This document shows positions 1 through 5,378 of a stretch of DNA of 5,378 nucleotides, in pieces. The DNA lies in NCBI GenBank assembly GCA_003454605.1, contig DMKD01000449.1, positions 1-5,378 on the forward strand, in the 5' to 3' direction. The notes beneath the pieces were generated by a model. The model searched no databases. It was given only the letters and a program-made list of their open reading frames with translations, and had not been told where the DNA came from. The DNA comes from Spirochaeta sp. GTDB lineage: Bacteria; Spirochaetota; Spirochaetia; UBA9216. Position numbers and translations under genes: made by a program. Each line of letters begins with the position of its first letter. The first letter of the stretch is position 1.

Positions 1-687
1 TCGATTATGATTGCCAGGGGGGCAGGTTTTGATTTAGGTCTCGCGGGTTTGCGGACAGATTACCCGGATGGAAGCTATTTCGAGTTCAGCACTTTGGGCG
101 GGCGTTCGATAGCTGATCTTGAAGTTGATGTGCAGAATGATCTTGTGTCGATTAGTCGTGCAGGAGCAAGCAGTACCGGTGATTATTCACTGACAGTAAC
201 TGATCTCAATGATGTTGAAACAAAAGAGGTGGACAACTGCTGGTTTGAAGCTCCCCTTGATACAGGATTTATTTCCTTCGGCGGTGCTGATTATGGTGGC
301 GGAGATGTTCTGGAAACTATGTGGGAGCTCAATGATGCCCCTTCTAATGGAAGTGTTATTGCATATTACGTGGACAGAAATGACGGGACCGATGTTTCTG
401 AGAATACTTTTGCCCTCAATGTATGGGATATCGGGACATTGAATCCTACCATGGATGATTTCAGCTTCGCAGGTCCGCCGCCGATTGCAGATGATGACCA
501 GATTGTCATTGTAACCTTCGATATTGATTCCGTGACTGCTGATGATGTATTCAATAATGCCGGAGATCCGTCCTATGTGCAGGGCTCGACTAATCTGTCT
601 CTATCAAATCTACCCGGATGGCTGTATTTTAGTTTCGGAGAAGACCTCAACTATATCGGTATCTCTGTCTGGGATTATAATTCCTAA
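1..687 (+). CDS. Partial (5' end missing) beta-rich envelope protein, paralogue of the downstream lipoprotein
   Basis: The reading frame is open from base 1 to the TAA at 685-687, so the visible 228 residues are a C-terminal part. The ATG at base 7 is just the first internal methionine and should not be taken as the start. I do not recognise the family. The protein is acidic, rich in Asp, Gly and Ser, and patterned like alternating beta strands and turns, with no TM segment and one Cys (visible residue 80). It aligns with the lipoprotein that follows: GLRTDYPDGSYFEF (visible residues 16-29) matches GLLRLIYPNGTIYEF (197-211 there), and GSVIAYYVDRND (117-128) matches GTLLVYLINKND (305-316). By that alignment roughly 185 N-terminal residues lie upstream, and I infer that they include a lipoprotein signal peptide. 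The next gene starts 13 nt after the stop, which implies co-transcription. Function is unknown; export to the periplasm or cell surface is inferred. Confidence 0.8.
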   Translation, partial: SIMIARGAGFDLGLAGLRTDYPDGSYFEFSTLGGRSIADLEVDVQNDLVSISRAGASSTGDYSLTVTDLNDVETKEVDNCWFEAPLDTGFISFGGADYGGGDVLETMWELNDAPSNGSVIAYYVDRNDGTDVSENTFALNVWDIGTLNPTMDDFSFAGPPPIADDDQIVIVTFDIDSVTADDVFNNAGDPSYVQGSTNLSLSNLPGWLYFSFGEDLNYIGISVWDYNS

Positions 688-695
688 AGGTGAGG
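688..695 (+). promoter_or_regulatory. Ribosome binding site of the lipoprotein gene
   Basis: AGGTGAGG starts directly after the TAA of the upstream gene. Its first six bases fit the AGGTGA core of the anti-Shine-Dalgarno complement, and it ends 5 nt before the TTG at 701. This site decides the start: it supports TTG 701 over the in-frame ATG at 542, which lies deep inside the upstream gene. Confidence 0.8.
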
Positions 696-700
696 TTAAG

Positions 701-1945
701 TTGAAACATTTCGTAAAAATAATTCGATATCTCATACTTATCTCTTTTGCTGTTCTGTTGTCTTCCTGCGGTTACGGTTTTCTTAATCTGGATGGAGAGC
801 GGGGGATGATCGAAATTGAATTTGAGATCACAGGCGCCGGTTTCGCCGATGTCGACCGTATCGAGTTTGAACTCACTCCTCCGAAGGGAATGACTACATC
901 AGTGCGGCTAAAACTTGAAAATAATTCAACGCGTTATGAGTTTGATAATGCCGATATCGGTACCTGGACTCTGAAAACCATCCTTTATTCCGGATTTAAG
1001 GAAGTTCAGACTCTATTCCTTGACGGTGATCCTGATCGAAGTATTCTAGTGTCTACGGATATGAAAACTTCTCTGAGTATTGATGCAGCTTGGGATTCTA
1101 CCGGGTACGTCCCTCAGTATCAGGAATGGAGTACGGAAATAAATGATGCAGGCAGCGTGCAACTTACTCCCGCATTCGGGTTGACAGAAATGCGAATTAA
1201 ACCGGGTGTTGTCGAAAGCTACCATAGCAAGGAGCGGTACTACCTTGTTAATACGAGTATACTAGGATCAGATTTCAATAATAATATCGGTTTGCTAAGG
1301 CTGATCTACCCGAACGGTACTATCTATGAATTCGGGTCAGAGGCTTCCAGCCGTAGTGTTGCCGCCTCGCATTTCATTGAGAATGATCGAATTGAGATTC
1401 AGTGGGCTCCCGGATATGAAGCTGATGTTTTAAATGGCGGTTATGATCTCAGGATGTTGGATTCTGCCGGTGTAGGTGAAACTATGAATATCGACTTTAA
1501 TTTAGATTATGATCTGTATATGCCGGATATCCCCGATGGCTCCATCCCGGAATCGCTTCCCAGATCGGTTGCGCATACCTTTAATTATGATTTTACTGTA
1601 GAATCCGCAGCCGGCACCTTGCTGGTGTATCTCATCAATAAAAATGATCCAAGTGAGATATATGACTATGATCATCCGAATCTGCCGCCCGATGCGTTTG
1701 CAGTGAGCGGTACGACGGGTACACTGGATACCCAGATAGATCAGCTGACTGACGGTGCGACATATCAGTTTATGCTTGTAGCAGTGCAGCACCACACAAC
1801 CAACCCTGTCGGTGATGCTGTGGCGGCGGGTGTTGACTCTCCTGATTTGAGGGCTTCTAGGATGGTTGATACAATCAATGATATCTACGGTGCAGATACC
1901 GGCTATGTTATCTGCAAGATGATTGAGTTCTCGGTTACACCTTAA
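701..1945 (+). CDS. Putative lipoprotein of unknown function with beta-sandwich-like domains
   Basis: The TTG start is chosen because of the strong ribosome binding site before it and because it puts a clean signal peptide at the N-terminus: MKHFVKIIRY, a hydrophobic stretch at about 7-20, then lipobox LSSC with the lipidated cysteine at residue 23. The product is 414 residues, about 392 after cleavage. Residues 34-130 look like one beta-sandwich unit (alternating hydrophobics, then NADIGTWTLKTILY at 83-96, a 'G-W-x-L' edge strand typical of Fn3 or carboxypeptidase-regulatory-like modules; fold assignment is inference). Residues about 185-414 form a second part shared with the preceding gene. 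No catalytic motif is visible. It should be anchored to the inner or outer membrane facing the periplasm, or exposed on the surface. A binding or structural role is more likely than an enzyme, but this is not shown. Its stop lies 3 nt from the stop of the convergent neighbour. Confidence 0.85.
   Translation: MKHFVKIIRYLILISFAVLLSSCGYGFLNLDGERGMIEIEFEITGAGFADVDRIEFELTPPKGMTTSVRLKLENNSTRYEFDNADIGTWTLKTILYSGFKEVQTLFLDGDPDRSILVSTDMKTSLSIDAAWDSTGYVPQYQEWSTEINDAGSVQLTPAFGLTEMRIKPGVVESYHSKERYYLVNTSILGSDFNNNIGLLRLIYPNGTIYEFGSEASSRSVAASHFIENDRIEIQWAPGYEADVLNGGYDLRMLDSAGVGETMNIDFNLDYDLYMPDIPDGSIPESLPRSVAHTFNYDFTVESAAGTLLVYLINKNDPSEIYDYDHPNLPPDAFAVSGTTGTLDTQIDQLTDGATYQFMLVAVQHHTTNPVGDAVAAGVDSPDLRASRMVDTINDIYGADTGYVICKMIEFSVTP
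1891..1916. repeat. Inverted repeat near the convergent gene ends
   Basis: TGCAGATA (1891-1898) and TATCTGCA (1909-1916) form a perfect 8-bp stem with a 10-nt loop, within the last codons of the lipoprotein gene and just past the 3' end of the opposing gene. Neither strand has a T-run after it, so it is not a standard intrinsic terminator. It could still help stop transcription from the opposite strand. A stem of this size is expected by chance about once in a window this long, so functional confidence is low. Confidence 0.25.
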
Positions 1946-1948
1946 ATC

Positions 1949-4552
1949 CTAGCGCGTTATATAAACCAGATCCAGACTTTGGGCTGCAACAGTTCCTGCA
2001 GGATCGGTTCTTGCGCCAATCCTTCCTGTTGAAACTGATGTGATTACTCCGAAAGTGATATAATACTCATCTTTGCCGCGTTCTTTACGTTTTATCGTAA
2101 TCCGCATACCTGATTCAAGTTCGAGGTTCGACAGAGGCTCAATAATTATTGAGTTTCCGGATGTATATGAAATAGTCCCTATAAGGACTGACTGTGCAAC
2201 GGTGATGATTTCGGCTGCTTCCGAGGCGGAACCTGAGGCGGCGAACTCCTGTATCTTTTGTATGGTTTCGCCGTAGAGGGCTTCGGATTCTGAAAGCTCA
2301 AAAATCTTGTTTTCAGCTTCAGTATTCAGTTCTGCTGAGCCGTCGAGATATGCGGTGAACGAAAGAATATCTTCAAGGGCATTTGTCCGGCCTTCTTTTA
2401 TTCCATTGTTGTATCCTGCTACTTGTGATGCTCTTAATTGTGAACCGGAGGTTTCCAGCGACAGTTTGTATTTTTCTTCGAGCAGGTCGTAATCAGCTTC
2501 AACGGTTGCTAATTTATCATTAAGTTCTGATATCTTCGATTCGGACTCAGCTGTCATTTCTTTTATCTCTGTCTCGGCATCTGCTTTGGCCATGGCTATT
2601 TCATCATCTGCGGCTGCCTGTATCTCTTCTATCTCGGCAGATGTTGCAGTACGGGCCCCTTCAGAGTTCGCGAGACTCGCAGCCTTCAGTTTTTCAATCT
2701 CGGCTTCCGAGGCCGCCTTAATATCTGCAATCTCAGTTGTGAGAGCGCTGCGGAGCTCTTCAATCCCGGCCGCTGACGAGGCTTCCAGTTCAGCTATATA
2801 GGCACGGCCTTCCTCAATGGTGTTCTCTGCCTCAGCAAGGGCTGTTTCAAGCTCCAGATTTTCCTGATTCCGTTCACCTAAAGCCTGGGTAAGCCTGTTG
2901 ATTTCTTCGTTCTTTTCTCCTTCAATACTATTTATATCGGTTCCTGCATTGAGCAGTCTCGATTCATAGTCGGCCTCTGACTCAGCAATTTTAGACTCGT
3001 ATTCGGTATTCACCGTATTCAATCTATCTTCCCAGCCTGCGTTAAGATCTGCTATACGGGACAGGAAACTGCCTTCTGTCTGCTCAAGAGAGCTTTCAAG
3101 CTTCGTAATCATATCGTTACTTGCGGCCAGCTGCTGTTCTCTGCTGCCCAGAAGAAGTCTTTTTTGCGCTTCTGAGCTGTCTACGATTCCCGTCACAGCT
3201 TTTTTAAGAAGTTCAGGGTTGTAGGTGAAGGCTGCTGTTGCCGCCTTAGCATACTGCTCTGAAGCCTCAGCCTGCAGTCCCTGTTCCTCCAGGGCTTTGC
3301 CTTCAGCAATTAGAGCTGAGAGACGTTCGCTTTCAATATTCTGCTTAATCTGGTCCAGGTTCTGCCATGCCTGCTTCAATGCAGGTATCTTTTCAAGTGA
3401 ACGCGTATAATATTCTTCTGCATCGGCCCTGTTTCCCGTCCGGTAGGCTTCAGTTCCGAGTGTTGCGATCTCCTGTGCAGAGAGCAGGAGATCTGCCGCG
3501 GCGGTAAGGCTTGTTGTATCGACATCATCCTTATATGCCTGCTCTTCAGCCTTTTCGCGGATTATTTCAATAATGTCCCTGTCGTTGGTACTGCGCTGCT
3601 GAACCGATTTCAGGGTTGCAATTCCAGGATCATCAATAATAACCTTCAGTGTCTCTATCTGATTGAGTGCCGCCTCGGAGTTTCCCGCCTTAAGCAGTGC
3701 GAATATTGACTCATAGGCGCCGTTAATCTGATCGATGATCAGCGCTTCTTTGGCCTGATTTGCGGTAAGTCTCTCCAGCTGCGCTTCGGCTTCAGCGGCC
3801 TCTTCGGCAAGAGCTGCTTTTTCAGCCTCGAACTGCTCTGTAAGCTCTGATTCGCGCTTTCTGGTTTCATCCTGAATACGCTCTTTCTCGGTGTTAACCT
3901 CTGCAAGCAATTCTTCATTTAGAGCCTTGGCGAGAGCGAGTTCCTCTTCCTTTTCTGAAATTGCCTGTTCTGTTTCAGCCCTGAAAGAGGCTAATTCAGT
4001 TTCATATTCAAGGCTGCGCTGCTGTTCAATTTGCCGCAGTTCAGATTCGATATCTGTATCTGACTTTCCCTGAGCCTTAAGTTTAGCCCGCTCCTCTTCG
4101 AGCTCAGCCTCAAGGGCAATACGCAGCTCTGTTTCGCGGTCGGCTATCTGCTGATCCATTGATTCGGTGAGTTCGCGGCTTTGTCTGTCGAGTTCGGCCA
4201 GTTCATCCTGAATGGCGCCGATCTCCTGATCTTTCTCCTCAAGCTTTGCCGCTGATTCCTTTTTCAGTTCTTCAAGCAGCTTGCCTTCAGCCGAAAGGTA
4301 GCTGGCATTATCCAAACTTAAATCTTCTTGTTTCTGCTCGAACAGGCGGCTTGAAAAATAAAAAGTACTCAGCACGGCGGCTATCGCAAAGAGGTTGATC
4401 AGCAGGGGAAAGCCTGCGCCGCTCTTCTGAGGTTTCAGATTTCCCATATCTTCTGAAACCGGCAGCCTGTTTGTTGCAACAAGTTCGTCTATTTCTTCGA
4501 GGATTTCTTCCCGTTCCTGATCTTCAATATCCAGGTTTTGATCGTCGCTCAA
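1949..4552 (-). CDS. Membrane-anchored coiled-coil/TPR protein with beta-rich C-terminal domain
   Basis: The 867-residue product starts at TTG (4552-4550), backed by AGGAG 6 nt upstream; the next Met is residue 36. Order: acidic cytoplasmic tail (1-47), one TM helix (about 48-66, FPLLINLFAIAAVLSTFYF), charged coiled coil rich in Glu, Ala, Lys and Gln (about 71-268), a TPR-like helical section (about 271-460), a second coiled coil (about 466-700) with 11-residue repeats, a linker with GYNNGIKEGR (713-722), and a compact beta-rich domain (about 786-867). The clearest TPR motif is at 361-392, with LGTEAYRTGNRADAEEYYTRSL; another candidate spans about 410-448. Lys before the TM and no signal cleavage site suggest a single-pass protein with most of its mass in the periplasm. 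I found no Cys and no His in it, and no enzymatic motif. A periplasmic scaffold or spacer role is inferred. I do not recognise a named family. SMC/Rad50-type ATPases are excluded because no Walker motifs are seen. Confidence 0.88.
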   Translation of the reverse strand: MSDDQNLDIEDQEREEILEEIDELVATNRLPVSEDMGNLKPQKSGAGFPLLINLFAIAAVLSTFYFSSRLFEQKQEDLSLDNASYLSAEGKLLEELKKESAAKLEEKDQEIGAIQDELAELDRQSRELTESMDQQIADRETELRIALEAELEEERAKLKAQGKSDTDIESELRQIEQQRSLEYETELASFRAETEQAISEKEEELALAKALNEELLAEVNTEKERIQDETRKRESELTEQFEAEKAALAEEAAEAEAQLERLTANQAKEALIIDQINGAYESIFALLKAGNSEAALNQIETLKVIIDDPGIATLKSVQQRSTNDRDIIEIIREKAEEQAYKDDVDTTSLTAAADLLLSAQEIATLGTEAYRTGNRADAEEYYTRSLEKIPALKQAWQNLDQIKQNIESERLSALIAEGKALEEQGLQAEASEQYAKAATAAFTYNPELLKKAVTGIVDSSEAQKRLLLGSREQQLAASNDMITKLESSLEQTEGSFLSRIADLNAGWEDRLNTVNTEYESKIAESEADYESRLLNAGTDINSIEGEKNEEINRLTQALGERNQENLELETALAEAENTIEEGRAYIAELEASSAAGIEELRSALTTEIADIKAASEAEIEKLKAASLANSEGARTATSAEIEEIQAAADDEIAMAKADAETEIKEMTAESESKISELNDKLATVEADYDLLEEKYKLSLETSGSQLRASQVAGYNNGIKEGRTNALEDILSFTAYLDGSAELNTEAENKIFELSESEALYGETIQKIQEFAASGSASEAAEIITVAQSVLIGTISYTSGNSIIIEPLSNLELESGMRITIKRKERGKDEYYITFGVITSVSTGRIGARTDPAGTVAAQSLDLVYITR
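1952..2197 (-). other. Beta-rich C-terminal domain of the coiled-coil protein
   Basis: Residues about 786-867 differ sharply from the helical rest of the protein: short hydrophobic strands separated by Gly and Asn turns. Seen in order are IGTISYTSGNSIIIEPL (791-807), LESGMRITIKR (812-822), FGVITSVSTGRIGAR (834-848) and DLVYITR (861-867). The layout 'G-x-I ... N-x-I-I-I ... G-M-R-I-x-I ... G-x-I-x-x-V ... R-I-x-A-R' resembles the small barrel at the C-terminus of FlgT-like periplasmic proteins. That is a pattern resemblance only, without a profile search. If right, it would be a binding module held away from the membrane by the coiled coils. Confidence 0.45.
2507..2803 (-). repeat. Nine hendecad (11-residue) coiled-coil repeats
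   Basis: Residues 584-682 divide without gaps into nine 11-residue units: AYIAELEASSA, AGIEELRSALT, TEIADIKAASE, AEIEKLKAASL, a degenerate ANSEGARTATS, AEIEEIQAAAD, DEIAMAKADAE, TEIKEMTAESE and SKISELNDKLA. The consensus has Ile at position 3, Leu/Ile/Met at 6 and usually Ala or Ser at 8. An 11-residue period favours an almost straight or slightly right-handed coiled coil instead of the usual left-handed heptad type. The period is clear in protein; the DNA copies have diverged, so the duplication is old or maintained by selection. Confidence 0.75.
2876..3073 (-). repeat. Six hendecad repeats, aromatic-core variant
   Basis: Residues 494-559 form six further 11-residue units: GSFLSRIADLN, AGWEDRLNTVN, TEYESKIAESE, ADYESRLLNAG, TDINSIEGEKN and EEINRLTQALG. 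Position 3 is Phe, Trp, Tyr, Tyr, Ile, Ile, and Leu or Ile stands at position 6 or 7. This block is separated from the nine-unit block by 24 residues (560-583) that do not keep the pattern well. The aromatic core in the first four units sets this block apart. Confidence 0.6.
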
Positions 4553-4650
4553 TTAATACTCCTGCGGTAAAACGCAATACTACTTTATTGGATTATCGGC
4601 ATAACATGGTTAATTTTTGAGTCATACATACCGATTCTCTTAGTAGACAG
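4553..4650. promoter_or_regulatory. Divergent intergenic region with start signals for both flanking genes
   Basis: These 98 nt separate two divergent genes and so should carry both promoters. On the minus strand GATAAT (4597-4592) is a fair -10 box, but I find no good -35 at the right spacing. On the plus strand the best pairing I find, TTGGAT (4588-4593) and TAATTT (4611-4616) 17 nt apart, matches the consensus poorly. An 11-nt palindrome, TAACATGGTTA (4602-4612), sits near the middle and could be an operator, but it is short enough to be chance. The region is AT-rich. The assignment of function rests on gene layout, not on recognisable boxes. Confidence 0.4.
4559..4563 (-). promoter_or_regulatory. 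Ribosome binding site of the coiled-coil protein gene
   Basis: On the minus strand AGGAG is followed by six bases (TATTAA) and then the TTG start at 4552. The spacing is near ideal. It supports a TTG start over the next candidate Met, 35 codons further in. Confidence 0.75.
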
Positions 4651-5378
4651 ATGAAAATACGCGCGCGTTTAATTTTAATTGTACTGCCGCTGATTGTAGC
4701 GGCTCTTCTCATCACCGGCATATTTGCATCGTACTCGGCAAGAAGCGGTATGAGCCGACTTGCTATGTCTTCGCTTGGTTTCAAGGCTGAAGAGATGGAA
4801 AAGTATATGGGCAATCAGTGGGCTCTCCTCGTAGATAACGGGTTTTCTGATAAGCCGGAATATGTTGAGGTTGCAAAGACTGCCGTACTGTCTTACGCCT
4901 TCACCCTGATTCGTTCAGAGACTGAAATGATCTTTGCGCTAGATTCCGACGGCAGCCTCATGATGAAGACCTCAGATTTTGAGATCTCGGATGAAGAGAA
5001 TACTACCATTTCCGAACTGCTGAATCAGGAACAGGCCGGCTGGGTCTCATTTGTCATAAATGATGAAGAGCGTGTAGGGCAGCTGTTTTATTTTGCAGCT
5101 TTTGACTGGTGGGTGTTTCTTTCTGAAGACAGCGGTAATTTTTACCGCGAAGTAACAGAAATGCTGAATCAGAATTACATCATCCTCGGTATTTCAATTC
5201 TTTTATCCTTCATCCTGCTGCTGATTCTTGCTTCCTACATCACTAATCCGCTCACACGTGTATCAGTCGCGATGCAGGGAATAATCAAGGATAATGATTT
5301 ATCTCGGCATGTTGATGTGGAATACCGGGATGAGATAGGGCATCTGGCAAATACTTTTAACATCATGATAGCAGAGCT
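4651..5378 (+). CDS. Partial (3' end missing) membrane sensor with extracytoplasmic domain and HAMP
   Basis: The frame starts at ATG 4651 and runs open to the window edge, giving 242 whole codons. An in-frame TGA at 4618-4620, with no ATG, GTG or TTG between it and 4651, fixes this start, although the ribosome binding site is weak. Order: Arg/Lys-rich N-terminus, TM1 (about 7-28), extracytoplasmic domain (about 30-172), TM2 (about 176-195), then HAMP. HAMP is supported by the proline in ITNPL (P200) and by DEIGHLANTFNIM (227-239). The sensor part has FALDSDGSLMMKT (105-117) and FDWWVFLSED (151-160), a layout like a single Cache-type ligand domain; that match is inference. The output domain lies beyond the window. 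Adenylate/guanylate cyclase, chemotaxis receptor, histidine kinase and SpoIIE-type phosphatase are all possible. I lean to cyclase, since spirochaetes carry cyclases of this build, but nothing visible proves it. Confidence 0.85.
   Translation, partial: MKIRARLILIVLPLIVAALLITGIFASYSARSGMSRLAMSSLGFKAEEMEKYMGNQWALLVDNGFSDKPEYVEVAKTAVLSYAFTLIRSETEMIFALDSDGSLMMKTSDFEISDEENTTISELLNQEQAGWVSFVINDEERVGQLFYFAAFDWWVFLSEDSGNFYREVTEMLNQNYIILGISILLSFILLLILASYITNPLTRVSVAMQGIIKDNDLSRHVDVEYRDEIGHLANTFNIMIAE

Noticed and set aside
209..442. Open frame on the plus strand inside the first gene
   Set aside because: It lies wholly within a convincing coding frame that aligns with its paralogue, and its translation has no coherent features.
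366..554. Minus-strand open frame opposite the first gene
   Set aside because: Antisense shadow of the first gene, with no ribosome binding site or domain signal noticed.
542..700. Longer version of the lipoprotein gene starting at the in-frame ATG 542
   Set aside because: It would overlap the upstream gene by 146 nt and bury the signal peptide and lipobox 53 residues inside the protein. The TTG at 701 has a strong ribosome binding site.
1502..1795. Minus-strand open frame opposite the lipoprotein gene
   Set aside because: Shadow of a well-supported gene; the Cys/His/Ile-rich translation resembles no protein I know.
1967..2007. Intrinsic terminator for the lipoprotein operon
   Set aside because: The nested stems are short and interrupted, and are followed only by GGTTCTT, not a real T-run.
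2507..2803. DNA tandem repeat or minisatellite under the hendecad block
   Set aside because: The 33-bp units are similar in protein but clearly diverged in DNA, so this is not a recent tandem repeat array.
2073..4073. Several plus-strand open frames of 60-71 residues opposite the coiled-coil gene
   Set aside because: Their Ser/Ala-rich translations are what the Glu/Ala/Ser-rich coiled-coil codons give when read antisense; they are low-complexity shadows.
1949..4552. Coiled-coil protein as an SMC, Rad50 or kinesin-like ATPase
   Set aside because: There is no Walker A or B motif and no ABC signature, and an N-terminal TM helix is present. Similarity to such proteins would reflect coiled-coil composition only.
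4593..4814. Minus-strand open frame across the divergent region and the sensor start
   Set aside because: It overlaps the sensor gene, whose TM and HAMP features are clear, and lies where the promoters should be.

Overview
The window looks like chromosome from a diderm (outer-membrane) bacterium, and I favour a free-living spirochaete. The reasons are a lipoprotein with a short, loose lipobox (LSSC), TTG starts on two of the three genes whose starts are visible, medium GC content, and a membrane-anchored coiled-coil/TPR protein beside a two-TM HAMP sensor. No marker gene settles the taxonomy, so this is inference. I see no mobile element, RNA gene, CRISPR array or sign of recent transfer.

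Layout: (1) Bases 1-1945, plus strand, hold two tandem paralogous genes of unknown function. The first is cut by the left edge. The second is complete from a TTG start at 701 with a strong Shine-Dalgarno, and encodes a 414-residue lipoprotein. They are 13 nt apart and almost certainly one operon. (2) Bases 1949-4552, minus strand, hold one large gene for an 867-residue protein. It has a short acidic cytoplasmic tail, one TM helix, long coiled coils around a TPR-like middle, and a small beta-rich C-terminal domain. It converges on the lipoprotein gene with only 3 nt between stop codons. (3) Bases 4553-4650 are a 98-nt divergent intergenic region that must hold the start signals for both flanking genes. 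(4) Bases 4651-5378, plus strand, hold the first 242 codons of a membrane sensor: TM1, extracytoplasmic domain, TM2, HAMP. It is cut by the right edge before its output domain.

Working together: all four products appear to act at or outside the inner membrane. The lipoprotein pair probably forms a set of envelope or surface beta-domain proteins. The coiled-coil protein is built like a periplasmic spacer or scaffold. The sensor relays an external signal inward. The sequence gives no proof that these three units share a pathway. The most distinctive signals are the tandem lipoprotein paralogues and a long run of 11-residue (hendecad) repeats in the coiled-coil protein.
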